A DNA stretch of 64,000 bases from Flammeovirga sp. OC4 (GTDB lineage Bacteria; Bacteroidota; Bacteroidia; Cytophagales; Flammeovirgaceae). Within the stretch, counting starts at the first letter, position 1, and the number at the start of each line of letters is the position of its first letter. The stretch is from NCBI RefSeq assembly GCF_000812565.1, contig NZ_JTAM01000013.1, positions 1-64,000 of the forward strand, in the 5' to 3' direction. Both the position numbers and the translations under genes were made by a program. Of this stretch, positions 1 through 8,591 are shown piece after piece. The notes under the pieces are model-generated. The model did not search any database. It worked only from the letters and a program-made list of their open reading frames with translations, and was not told the DNA's origin.

Positions 1-161
1 GCACTTTCAGTGCAGAGAGTGGTTTAGTTTTGACTTGGTACTTACAATTAAAATGAACAAACTATTACTTGAATAAACTGTTTGTGAACACTCCACTTTT
101 TCCTAAAAATGACTACGTGTATCCTTCCTTATTTGATACTAATAGTTGAAAACACATCAAT
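1..161. other. Upstream region of fecR, no gene identified
   Basis: No coding region can be supported here. The first 13 bases can fold as a short hairpin (GCACT-ttc-AGTGC) and may be the end of a terminator cut by the window edge. FecR genes usually follow an ECF sigma factor gene, but none of the three forward frames reads like a sigma-factor C-terminus, so the sigma gene, if present, lies outside the window. No clear TAnnTTTG promoter was found. Confidence 0.4.
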
Positions 162-1118
162 ATGAAAGATAAAGACTTTTTACATATCATCGATAAGTAC
201 GCTGAACAAAAAGCAAACGACAATGAGACAAAACTTGTAGATCATTTCTTTGAGAAAAGTCAAAGTATTCATTCAAAAGGACAGAGTGATGCCAACAAGT
301 TAGTGACCAAAAAGAGGGTGCTTCATAAAATACATCAAGAGATTGGAGTAAAGAAACAGGTTACTTTTTATCACTCTTCGGTCTTTAGGTATGCGGCCTC
401 GATTCTGTTTTTAGGACTGTTGGTCGGTCTTTATTTTTCTTCGCAGAAAGCAGTTGTTGAAAGAATAACAATACAGACAGCTGTAGGAGAGCAAAAAGTA
501 GTAAAGCTTCCCGATGGATCAACTGTACACCTTAATAATCTAAGTAGCCTTTCTTATGGAAGTGATTTTGAAAAGAATAGGGTTTTAGAACTGCAAGGAG
601 AAGCATTTTTCGATGTGCAAAAAGATAGTTTACACCCTTTTCAAGTGCTTACAAAAAATACTGTAACGCAGGTTTTGGGAACTTCTTTTAATATCAAATC
701 ATATGATGAAACTGATGTAAAAGTGGTCGTAAGAACAGGAAAGGTGAACGTAAAAAGTAGAACAGACCACAAGAATTCCGTGGATTTGTTACCACAACAA
801 ATGACGAATTATAAAGGAGAACTTAAAGTATTAGAGAGAATAATTACTACCCAAAATGAGGATTTTCAGTGGATGAACAAAGTAATTGTTTTCGATCATA
901 CACCTATAGAAAGTGCTATTGAGGAGTTGGAGAGGTGGTATAACATTGAAATTGACATTGCTGATCACAATATCAAAAATTGTCAATTAAACGGTAAATA
1001 CAAAGTAGGAAAACTAGAGGAAATCTTAGAAGGATTAGCCTTTATGAATAATATTCAATACCAATTTCAGGACAAGGACGTCATCGTTCTGAGTGGTAGA
1101 GGGTGTCAATCGCAATAA
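162..1118 (+). CDS. FecR-family anti-sigma factor
   Basis: The product is an inner-membrane anti-sigma factor of the kind that relays a signal from a SusC-type receptor to an ECF sigma factor. Of 318 residues, about 1-70 are cytoplasmic. A single membrane helix follows at roughly residues 72-92 (AASILFLGLLVGLYF). The periplasmic FecR domain contains the usual 'LPDGSTVHLNN' and 'GEAFFDV' and 'VLGTSFNI' motifs. The C-terminal ~70 residues match the DUF4974 domain found after FecR in Bacteroidota ('TPIESAIEELERWYNIEI'). It lies 63 bp upstream of a SusC homologue that carries an STN signalling domain, the expected partner. The cognate sigma factor is not visible. The family assignment is firm; the signal and target genes are inferred from the neighbours only. 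Confidence 0.93.
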   Translation: MKDKDFLHIIDKYAEQKANDNETKLVDHFFEKSQSIHSKGQSDANKLVTKKRVLHKIHQEIGVKKQVTFYHSSVFRYAASILFLGLLVGLYFSSQKAVVERITIQTAVGEQKVVKLPDGSTVHLNNLSSLSYGSDFEKNRVLELQGEAFFDVQKDSLHPFQVLTKNTVTQVLGTSFNIKSYDETDVKVVVRTGKVNVKSRTDHKNSVDLLPQQMTNYKGELKVLERIITTQNEDFQWMNKVIVFDHTPIESAIEELERWYNIEIDIADHNIKNCQLNGKYKVGKLEEILEGLAFMNNIQYQFQDKDVIVLSGRGCQSQ

Positions 1119-1181
1119 ATAAAAAAACCGACACTGTTGGCGCAGGACGGGTGATAAATCAATCGCAAAATTAATTTATTT

Positions 1182-4100
1182 ATGAGTACAAATGTAAACA
1201 AATTGTTGATGAAATTATCAACAAAACGGCTTATTTATGCCTTAATTTTTCTAGGTGTTTTAATTATAAACCCACCAATACATGCATTTCATATTCAAAA
1301 TACAGATAAGACTATACACTTAAATGTTGAAGGTATTTCTTTGCAAGACTTATTAAAAGCCATAGAAAGTAAAACAGATTATGTTTTTATGTACGATCAA
1401 TCTGTTGAGCAAAACAAGACGGTGTTTAATATCTCTTCTTCCTCCATTTCTATAACAGAGATTTTAGAAAAAATTACGACTAAGACAGGATATACATTTA
1501 AGGTTATCAATCAAACGGTCTATGTAAAACAACCAACTGATACTACAGATAAACCAATTGGTTATTCGAAAGAGCAACAAGAAAAAATTATTGAAGGGCA
1601 AGTCATTGATAGTGATACAAAAGAGCCTTTGATCGGAGCCTCAGTTTATATTAAAAATTCTACAAAAGGAGTTGTAACAGATTTTAATGGGAATTTTAGA
1701 CTTAAAGTTCAAAGCACTACCACAACGTTAGTTTGTTCTTATATCAGTTATCAAACACAAGAGGTGGCTATTGATGGGGAGAACACCATTACAATTGCTT
1801 TGCAAGCGGACTTACAAGCACTCCAAGAAGTAGTAGTGGTTGGGTATGGTACACAAGAGGCGAAAGATGTGACCGGTGCTGTTGGTATGGTCAAGGAAGA
1901 AAACTTTAACCAAGGAATGATTAATTCTCCAGAGCAACTTTTACAAGGGAAAATGGCAGGTGTTAATGTTGTGGCATCGAGTGGTGAGCCGGGTGCGGCA
2001 ATAAATATTGTGATCCGTGGAGCAAGCTCAATCAGAAGTGGAAACTCTCCGCTGTATGTAATCGATGGAATGCCATTGGACAATTCTGATGTTTCTCCAG
2101 AAGGTGCAGATATGGGTGTAGGGCGTTCACAAGCAAAGAATCCTTTGAATTTTTTAAACCCCAATGATATCGCTTCCATCAATATTCTAAAGGATGCTTC
2201 TGCAACAGCAATTTATGGTGCAAGAGGTTCTAATGGGGTCATTTTAATTACAACTAAAAAAGGAAAAGAAGGGAAAGGTACTTTGAGTTATGCCGGATCT
2301 GCAGGTCTTTCCACTTTGTCTAAGAGAATTGATGTTTTAGAAACTCCCGCTTTCATCATTGCGACAGATAGAATAGCAGAAGATAATGGAACGGAGAACA
2401 ATTATATCTACAATCGAAATGTGAATACGGATTGGCAAAGAGAAATGACAAGAACAGCCAAGACCCAAAACCATAATCTTTCGTTTTCAGGTGGAAAAGA
2501 TCAATCTTCTTACCTAGCTTCTATCAACTATTTTGATCAGGAAGGTATTATGAAGCAGAGTCAACAAACTCGATTTTCGGGAAGAATTAATGTTACTCAA
2601 AACTTCTTTGAAGATCGATTGAAACTAGGAGCTAATTTAACAGCAAGCCAGGTGGAAGACTCGGGAATTCCAAGAAGTAATGGTGCAGGATCTGGAGGAG
2701 AATTAATCACTAATATGCTAAAGTCTAATCCTACTTACCCTACGCATGATGAAAATGGGGAACTGTTTGTATTCCCTTCCGGTGTCAATCCTTATGCTTT
2801 CTTAGAGTTATATCAAGACTACACCAAGACAAACCGTATCATAGGTAATTTTAATGCTGAAATTCAATTATTAAAAGGGTTGAGTTATAAGTTGAATACA
2901 GGTGTCGACAATGCTACTTCCAATAGAAATTTACAGATTGACCCAAATAATATTGAATTCTTTAGCCCTGATGGGCGTGCGACAATTCTTAATGTAGAGA
3001 GTGATAATAGATTGATAGAGAACTATTTTAACTATCAATTAAAAACAGGCAGACACAATATTAAATTTCTATTGGGTCATTCTTATCAGCGATTTTACAG
3101 AAGAACTTATGGCTTTACAGTCAATAACTTAACAACGACTGAGGTCGATGCGATTAATAATCCAAGTATTGGTACTGACTTAACTTCAACTCCACCAACA
3201 GGTAGTGCTCAGGTCAATGAACTACAGTCATTCTTTGGAAGAGTGAATTATACTTTCAATGAAAAATACATCTTTACAGCATCATTAAGAGCGGATGGTT
3301 CTTCGAAGTTTGGAGATAATAACAAGTATGGTATTTTCCCTTCTTTTGCAGCTGCTTGGCGATTAAGTGAGGAGCCATTTATTCAGAACTTAGGCGTATT
3401 TTCTAATCTTAAACTAAGAGCTGGCTGGGGACAGACGGGTAATCAGGAAATTCCAAATAAAATCACCCAAGCGTCTTATTCAACAAGCGTATCGAATGGC
3501 TATTGGTTGAATGAAGGTGGTGAAATTACGAATGGAATAACATTGGCTCGTACTGCAAATCCAGATATCAAATGGGAGGTGAATACACAAGCAAATATTG
3601 GTGTTGATTTCGAACTTTTCCAAGGGAAATTATATGGTACTTTCGATTATTTCAACAAAAAAACAACGGATTTACTATTAAAAATGACTTCTCAAGATCC
3701 ATCACCATCTCCTTTCGTTTGGAAAAATGTTGATGGTACGATTACGAATAAAGGTTTCGAATTTTCATTAGGCGGTCATATTATCACAAGAGGGAACTTT
3801 AATTGGAATGTAGATGCTAATGTGACTCGCATTCAAAACGAAATCAATAAACTGCCTTTAACTTTAATTTCTACAGGTTCATTGTCAGGTCCTGGTTTAT
3901 CAGGTGCACAAGTCAATGCTTATGCAAATGGACAACCCATTGGCGCTTTTTACTTGTTAGAGCATCTTGGGTTTGATGAAGAAGGCAAAAATATCTTCAA
4001 TGATGTAGATGGAGATGGTACTATCACTAACAATGATAGAATCTTTGCTGGAAGCGCACTTCCAAATTACACATTAGGTCTTACGAATAATCTATCCTAT

Positions 4101-4529
4101 AAGAATGTTGATTTATCATTTTCTCTGAATGGAAGTATCGGAAACAAGGTGTATAATAATACAGCTAATGCTTATTTCTCAATTCCATCACTTACGAATG
4201 GTAATAATATTACGAATGCCATTGCCAATACCAATGAAAGCAGTCAGAATGTTCCTCAGCCTTCTACTTATTACTTAGAAGATGCCGATTTCTTGAGATT
4301 AAACTACCTCACTATTGGTTATAAGTTTAATACAAACAAATGGAACAATGTAAGTAACCTTCGCATTTATGCTACTGGTCAAAACTTATTGACCATCACC
4401 AATTATTCAGGATTTGACCCTGAGGTAAACACTGATAAATCATCAGATGGAAACCTTTCATACGGTATTGATTATGCCAATTACCCAAGAGCGAGAACTT
4501 ACATTTTGGGTGTCAATGTATCTTTCTAA
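1182..4529 (+). CDS. SusC/RagA-type TonB-linked outer-membrane transporter with STN domain
   Basis: The product is a TonB-dependent outer-membrane channel that imports a ligand delivered by its SusD partner. In the 1115 residues I see a signal/anchor at the N-terminus (about residues 15-35), an STN domain (about 45-115, 'LNVEGISLQDLLKAIE') that contacts FecR, and a carboxypeptidase-regulatory-like beta-sandwich ('IEGQVIDSDTKEPLIGASVYI'). The plug follows, with the family motif 'VVVVGYGTQ' and 'SPLYVIDGMPLDNSD'. A long beta-barrel ends in an aromatic residue (NVSF), as expected for BamA-dependent insertion. Full length for the family. It follows fecR and precedes susD by 13 bp, so the three are likely one operon with sigma/anti-sigma control. 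The substrate cannot be read from the sequence; there is no glycoside hydrolase next to it. Confidence 0.96.
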   Translation: MSTNVNKLLMKLSTKRLIYALIFLGVLIINPPIHAFHIQNTDKTIHLNVEGISLQDLLKAIESKTDYVFMYDQSVEQNKTVFNISSSSISITEILEKITTKTGYTFKVINQTVYVKQPTDTTDKPIGYSKEQQEKIIEGQVIDSDTKEPLIGASVYIKNSTKGVVTDFNGNFRLKVQSTTTTLVCSYISYQTQEVAIDGENTITIALQADLQALQEVVVVGYGTQEAKDVTGAVGMVKEENFNQGMINSPEQLLQGKMAGVNVVASSGEPGAAINIVIRGASSIRSGNSPLYVIDGMPLDNSDVSPEGADMGVGRSQAKNPLNFLNPNDIASINILKDASATAIYGARGSNGVILITTKKGKEGKGTLSYAGSAGLSTLSKRIDVLETPAFIIATDRIAEDNGTENNYIYNRNVNTDWQREMTRTAKTQNHNLSFSGGKDQSSYLASINYFDQEGIMKQSQQTRFSGRINVTQNFFEDRLKLGANLTASQVEDSGIPRSNGAGSGGELITNMLKSNPTYPTHDENGELFVFPSGVNPYAFLELYQDYTKTNRIIGNFNAEIQLLKGLSYKLNTGVDNATSNRNLQIDPNNIEFFSPDGRATILNVESDNRLIENYFNYQLKTGRHNIKFLLGHSYQRFYRRTYGFTVNNLTTTEVDAINNPSIGTDLTSTPPTGSAQVNELQSFFGRVNYTFNEKYIFTASLRADGSSKFGDNNKYGIFPSFAAAWRLSEEPFIQNLGVFSNLKLRAGWGQTGNQEIPNKITQASYSTSVSNGYWLNEGGEITNGITLARTANPDIKWEVNTQANIGVDFELFQGKLYGTFDYFNKKTTDLLLKMTSQDPSPSPFVWKNVDGTITNKGFEFSLGGHIITRGNFNWNVDANVTRIQNEINKLPLTLISTGSLSGPGLSGAQVNAYANGQPIGAFYLLEHLGFDEEGKNIFNDVDGDGTITNNDRIFAGSALPNYTLGLTNNLSYKNVDLSFSLNGSIGNKVYNNTANAYFSIPSLTNGNNITNAIANTNESSQNVPQPSTYYLEDADFLRLNYLTIGYKFNTNKWNNVSNLRIYATGQNLLTITNYSGFDPEVNTDKSSDGNLSYGIDYANYPRARTYILGVNVSF

Positions 4530-4542
4530 ATCTAACAACATC

Positions 4543-6162
4543 ATGAAATCTCTTATCAAAGTATCTTATATATTTTTAGCTTCCGCAATAGTCGGTTGTA
4601 CAGACCTGAAAGAAGAAATTCTGGACGAAACGCTAAACAAAGATCTCATCACTTCTACTGAAGCAGCAGAAAGTGTTACGGCTGCAGCCTATGCTCGTTT
4701 ACGTTCCACTTTTACGCACAACGCCAAAGTATTTGGTCTCCAAGAAATCACAACAGATGAAGCCATCTGCCCCACAAGAGGAACAGACTGGGATGATAAT
4801 GGTCTTTACAGAGAATTGCACACACATACTTGGACGGCCAATAATGGAGCTATCCGTAATACTTGGAATGAACTGAACCAAGGGGTAGCAAAGTCGATGA
4901 TTGCCATTAAAACAATGCAAGACATGGAGGGTAACTTTGACCGATATATTGCTGAAACTACCGTTTTAAAAGCATTTTATATGATGCATTTATTGGACTT
5001 GTATGGCCAGGTACCGACAAGAGATGTTGAAACTTTGAAGTTCAATGAAGATCCTTTAGTGTTGAAAGGTGAAGAAGCAGTACAATACATAGCGGAAGAT
5101 TTATTGAACACTTTAGATCATTTAGGTACAAAAGAAGAAGTAGGCAGTTCAAGAATCACAAAAGAAGTGGCTCAAGCTTTATTATCACGCTTATACCTCA
5201 ATACAGCTGTATATATCGATCCGTATGCTTCTTCTTATGAATTCAAATCTGAAGATTTAACGAAAGTAATTCAACATGCGACAGAAGTCATAAATTCTTC
5301 AAGCTATCAATTAGAAACCGCTGATTACTTCTCTATTTTCGATACGGATAATCACGGGCATAGCGAAATGATTTTTGCAGTAGATCAACGCTTAGAATAC
5401 AATTTAGGTGACAACCGTTTTGCAGTCGTTAGTTTAGCAAGGTCACAAAAGCCAACACCCACTAGAAGAGGATGGAATGGATATGCAACATTGCCTGAAT
5501 TTGTTGATACTTGGGATGTAACAGATCCACGATTCTCAAAAGTGAATTTCGCTCAAGAAGAAGGTACTTTAGCTCCGGAACTCTACGAGTTGAATAGAGG
5601 TTTTATGTCAGGGCAACAGTATGGTCCTGTATTAAATGAGGATCAAAGTGATTTTGAAAAAGATGCATCTGGTCAATTAATCATTACGGCCTTGATGAAC
5701 GATAGAGACGGACAACCGACTGACTTTACAAAAGAAGTGAAGCTTTTTGATAATCAATCTTCTGGGATTCGCGTGGCAAAATATCAATTTGATGTCAATG
5801 GCTCATCCAACAGTCGTGGTCAAGTAGACATTCCATTGGTAAGACTAGGAGATGTTTATCTGATGAGAGCTGAGGCGAAATTTAGAAATAATGATGTGGC
5901 AGGAGCACTTTCTGATATCAATACTTTAAGAACAGCAAGAGGTGCCGAACTATTGACCTCACTAACAGAGGAAGCACTTTTTAATGAAAGAGGTTTTGAG
6001 CTGTATTGGGAAATGCAGAGAAGAACAGATATGATTCGTTTTGGAAAGTTTGAGGATAAGTGGACTGAAAAAAGTAGTTCAGACCCTAATAAAAGGGTTT
6101 TCCCACTTCCTCAAACAGCACTAGATGCCAATTTAAACTTAGTACAAAACAAAGGATACTAA
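4543..6162 (+). CDS. SusD/RagB-type nutrient-binding lipoprotein
   Basis: The product is the surface lipoprotein that caps the SusC channel and captures its ligand. The start is placed at 4543: the longer open frame beginning at 4447 overlaps the end of susC, whereas the product from 4543 begins with a lipoprotein signal (MKSLIKVSYIFLASAIVGC) with the lipid-modified cysteine at residue 19. About 539 residues. The SusD helical repeats are recognisable in 'AALYARL'-like and 'ALLSRLYLNTAVY' segments. The C-terminal region is typical: 'VRLGDVYLMRAEA', 'DINTLRTARG' and 'ERGFELYWEMQRRTDMIRFGKF'. The start lies 13 bp after the susC stop, and a hairpin terminator follows, closing the FecR-SusC-SusD unit. 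Ligand unknown. Confidence 0.95.
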   Translation: MKSLIKVSYIFLASAIVGCTDLKEEILDETLNKDLITSTEAAESVTAAAYARLRSTFTHNAKVFGLQEITTDEAICPTRGTDWDDNGLYRELHTHTWTANNGAIRNTWNELNQGVAKSMIAIKTMQDMEGNFDRYIAETTVLKAFYMMHLLDLYGQVPTRDVETLKFNEDPLVLKGEEAVQYIAEDLLNTLDHLGTKEEVGSSRITKEVAQALLSRLYLNTAVYIDPYASSYEFKSEDLTKVIQHATEVINSSSYQLETADYFSIFDTDNHGHSEMIFAVDQRLEYNLGDNRFAVVSLARSQKPTPTRRGWNGYATLPEFVDTWDVTDPRFSKVNFAQEEGTLAPELYELNRGFMSGQQYGPVLNEDQSDFEKDASGQLIITALMNDRDGQPTDFTKEVKLFDNQSSGIRVAKYQFDVNGSSNSRGQVDIPLVRLGDVYLMRAEAKFRNNDVAGALSDINTLRTARGAELLTSLTEEALFNERGFELYWEMQRRTDMIRFGKFEDKWTEKSSSDPNKRVFPLPQTALDANLNLVQNKGY

Positions 6163-6181
6163 ATATTTCTAATCAATTCAT

Positions 6182-6222
6182 GGGGATTCAATACTTCATA
6201 TTACGATGAGAATCCCCTTTTT
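6182..6222 (+). terminator. Rho-independent terminator after susD
   Basis: GGGGATTC at 6182-6189 pairs with GAATCCCC at 6210-6217, followed by a run of five T and then CTTT. An ATG at 6206 inside this hairpin is therefore unlikely to start the next gene. Some transcripts may read through to the phosphoesterase genes. Confidence 0.75.
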
Positions 6223-6229
6223 CTTTACT

Positions 6230-7159
6230 ATGAAATACGCTATCAACAGGCGCACATTTTTACGACTTTCCGCAACTACAATCTCTGCTGTTCCTTTTCT
6301 TAGTTTTAGCAATATTATTTCCGAAAAACCATTGTTGCAATTCGGGATGATGACGGACTCTCATTATGCTGACTGCCCTTCGAGAGGAATACGTTTTTTT
6401 CAACAGTCAAAAGCAAAAATGAAAGAGTGTGTAGACTTAATGAATCAACGAAAGGTAGATTTTATGATTCATTTGGGTGATTTGAAGGACGAATCCAAAC
6501 CTGCAATTGAATCAGAAACGCTTCAATATTTGAAGGACATTGAAAGTATTTATGCTGCATTTTCGGGACCGAGATTCCACGCTATCGGCAATCACGATTT
6601 GGACAGTATAAGCAAAAAACAATTCCTTGATCATATTGAAAATACAGGTATCCCTAAAGATCAAAGCTATTACTCTTTTGATCAAAATGGGTTTCACTTC
6701 GTTGTTTTGGATGCCAATTATCTCAAAGATGGAACAGATCATGGCAATCGCAATTTTCACTGGGAAGACACACAGTTACCACCTGAAGAGCTTCAATGGT
6801 TAAAGGAGGATCTTAATAAAATCACTTATCCCACTTTCGTTTTTTTACATCATACACTTTATGATGTAGGGGAAACAGGGAAAAAATATCATGTTACCGA
6901 TGCAGATCAAATCAGAAATATTTTAGAACAATCAGGTAATGTGATGGCTGTTTTTCAAGGGCATTATCATCGAGAACAGTATCAAAAAATAAATGGTATT
7001 CATTACTATGTGCTTAAGGCGATGGTGGATTATTCAGGGAAGGAGAACAACAGTTATGCGATTGTGAAGCTGTATAAAAATGGCGTATTGGAGATAGAAG
7101 GATTTCGTAGAGCAATAAGTAAATCATTACATTTCAAAGCAATTAAAAATGAAAACTAG
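6230..7159 (+). CDS. Tat-exported calcineurin-like metallophosphoesterase
   Basis: The product is a metal-dependent phosphoesterase expected in the periplasm or at the cell surface. I start it at 6230, not at the in-frame ATG at 6206, because 6206 sits inside the susD terminator and the 6230 start places a twin-arginine motif (NRRTFLRL, Arg7-Arg8) at the N-terminus followed by a hydrophobic stretch. About 309 residues. The metal-binding motifs of the family are present in order: D43-S-H45 in 'MMTDSHY', 'HLGDLKDES', 'AIGNHDLDS', 'FLHHTLYD' and 'FQGHYHRE' (GHxH). The last 11 bases overlap the following lipoprotein gene, so the two are translated together. Substrate unknown; the family includes phosphodiesterases and acid phosphatases. 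Placement right after a SusC/SusD pair suggests a role in using the imported compound. Confidence 0.9.
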   Translation: MKYAINRRTFLRLSATTISAVPFLSFSNIISEKPLLQFGMMTDSHYADCPSRGIRFFQQSKAKMKECVDLMNQRKVDFMIHLGDLKDESKPAIESETLQYLKDIESIYAAFSGPRFHAIGNHDLDSISKKQFLDHIENTGIPKDQSYYSFDQNGFHFVVLDANYLKDGTDHGNRNFHWEDTQLPPEELQWLKEDLNKITYPTFVFLHHTLYDVGETGKKYHVTDADQIRNILEQSGNVMAVFQGHYHREQYQKINGIHYYVLKAMVDYSGKENNSYAIVKLYKNGVLEIEGFRRAISKSLHFKAIKNEN

Positions 7160-8399
7160 AAACGCTTATTTCTGGATGCTATTCCTTTGTTCAATGACCT
7201 TTTATGGTTGCAACAAAAACAGCGACATTCATCAAATGGAAACAGCCCATCTTAAAAACACCAATGTTGTTGTTAATGAGGAAAAGGGTACGTTTGATCT
7301 TTATTTTTATGGCGATCAAGTTTCAGTTTCTGATGAAGGACAAGCAAAAGGTAAGGGAGATATTCTTTCTTTTCGTGTAAATAATTGGTCAGAAAATCTG
7401 TTAGGAAAACAACTAAAAGTCTCAGAGTTTGGTGATGTTATATTAAGCAATGCAGCAGGTCAGTTAGAGTCATTTACTGAAGGCTATCTACTCATCAATA
7501 AAAATAAAGAGGCTTACAACATTTCGTATTCTATTCAGAATGCAACGAAAAAATGGTCTGATCAAGTAGAGGTGACATCATGGAGAGATGTTTCAAAAAG
7601 TAATCTCCGATCAGTAAATACAACTTGTGGTACTTGTACTGATACTTATAGCGAAGTGCTAAATCCTTCTGTTAGTCTTCAAGTGGCAGAGCTGTTTGCT
7701 CCTAGACTTTATTTCGATAAAGCAGCCAAAACATTTCCTTCTACAGGACAAAAAATCTTTGATTTATCAAAAAATAAAGATTGTGGGCAAAAACTAGCCT
7801 TGAACTCTGGGATTGATAAATCAGGGAGTATTGCAGAAGCTGAAACATATTATCAAATCACCAATTGCCCGGACGATAACCGCCGATTGTTTATCACTTA
7901 TTGGTGGACTTACATAAGACAAGATAATTGTTTCTTTAATTCTGGTGGACATGACTACGATTGGGAGAGAATTGTAGTGCAAGTCAACAAAGATACTTGG
8001 ACGGCTACCACGGTGACTTATTATCAACATGCGGGTTGGTATACGCATAAACTGACCCAAAATAGGGCAACCGTTTACATCGGTAAAATTGGTCATGGTG
8101 CTTACCACAATTCTGGCGGAAGTGGCGGATGTTGTTACTGGGCCGACTATAGAAACCCAGGCCCGCTTTGGGAAACTTGGAAAAGCCCAATCAAAGAACT
8201 CCGTTGTGATGGAGAAAATTGGATGGCTTTCGATGGAAAGTGGGGGAATCCTGCACAAGGACCATTATTTAGAGATAGAAATTATTGTGACTTAGATCCA
8301 TGTAAGGGATCTACAGTTTTAGGATGTACAACAAGTGGTTGTGCACGTAGTGAATATACTTCTACAAATTTAGGAGGCATTGATTACGGTTTCAATTAA
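7149..8399 (+). CDS. Lipoprotein with Vps62/NPP1-like HDxE region
   Basis: I do not recognise this 416-residue protein as a characterised family. It begins with a lipoprotein signal (Cys21 in 'MTFYGC'). Residues ~40-150 look like a beta-rich N-terminal domain. The C-terminal half starts near 'LFAPRLYFD' and holds 'GGHDYDWERIVVQV' and 'QHAGWY', and it ends in a cysteine-rich tail with ten or more Cys. The pattern of an 'APRLYFD' strand followed by H-D-x-D-W-E resembles Vps62-type domains and the GHRHDWE signature of NPP1/NLP proteins; this similarity is by eye and weak. Its start overlaps the preceding phosphoesterase gene by 11 bp, so it probably works with that enzyme. It has a strong hairpin terminator after its stop. 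Surface location is likely; function is unknown. Confidence 0.7.
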   Translation: MKTRNAYFWMLFLCSMTFYGCNKNSDIHQMETAHLKNTNVVVNEEKGTFDLYFYGDQVSVSDEGQAKGKGDILSFRVNNWSENLLGKQLKVSEFGDVILSNAAGQLESFTEGYLLINKNKEAYNISYSIQNATKKWSDQVEVTSWRDVSKSNLRSVNTTCGTCTDTYSEVLNPSVSLQVAELFAPRLYFDKAAKTFPSTGQKIFDLSKNKDCGQKLALNSGIDKSGSIAEAETYYQITNCPDDNRRLFITYWWTYIRQDNCFFNSGGHDYDWERIVVQVNKDTWTATTVTYYQHAGWYTHKLTQNRATVYIGKIGHGAYHNSGGSGGCCYWADYRNPGPLWETWKSPIKELRCDGENWMAFDGKWGNPAQGPLFRDRNYCDLDPCKGSTVLGCTTSGCARSEYTSTNLGGIDYGFN

Positions 8400-8409
8400 A
8401 TAGAGAAAG

Positions 8410-8449
8410 CCAAGGGTCATGGATTTTTCGTGACTCTTGGTACTTTTTT
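8410..8449 (+). terminator. Rho-independent terminator
   Basis: CCAAGGGTCA at 8410-8419 pairs with TGACTCTTGG at 8431-8440 (one G-T pair), followed by TACTTTTTTA. It ends the phosphoesterase-lipoprotein unit. Confidence 0.75.
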
Positions 8450-8591
8450 ATTATGGTTTTAAGGGGAATATTAAAATACAGCGTTAAGTACAAGAAGGTA
8501 GAAAAAAACAAGATGTTAACCTTTGTAGGGGCAAGAGTGTTTAAAATCGAAAAATTACCTACATTCGCTTTTCAAAAATTGAATTAAGAAT

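Noticed and set aside
1751..2182. 143-residue open frame on the minus strand inside susC
   Set aside because: It is antisense to a strongly conserved part of the SusC plug, has no recognisable domain, and has no promoter or ribosome-binding context.
4447..4542. Earlier start for SusD at 4447
   Set aside because: It would overlap the end of susC by over 80 bases and place a non-signal sequence before the lipoprotein signal; 4543 gives a clean lipobox.
6206..6229. Earlier ATG for the metallophosphoesterase
   Set aside because: It lies in the susD terminator hairpin, and the Tat motif sits naturally at the N-terminus from 6230.
7821..8258. 145-residue minus-strand frame inside the HDxE lipoprotein gene
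   Set aside because: It is a shadow of the coding strand with no family features.
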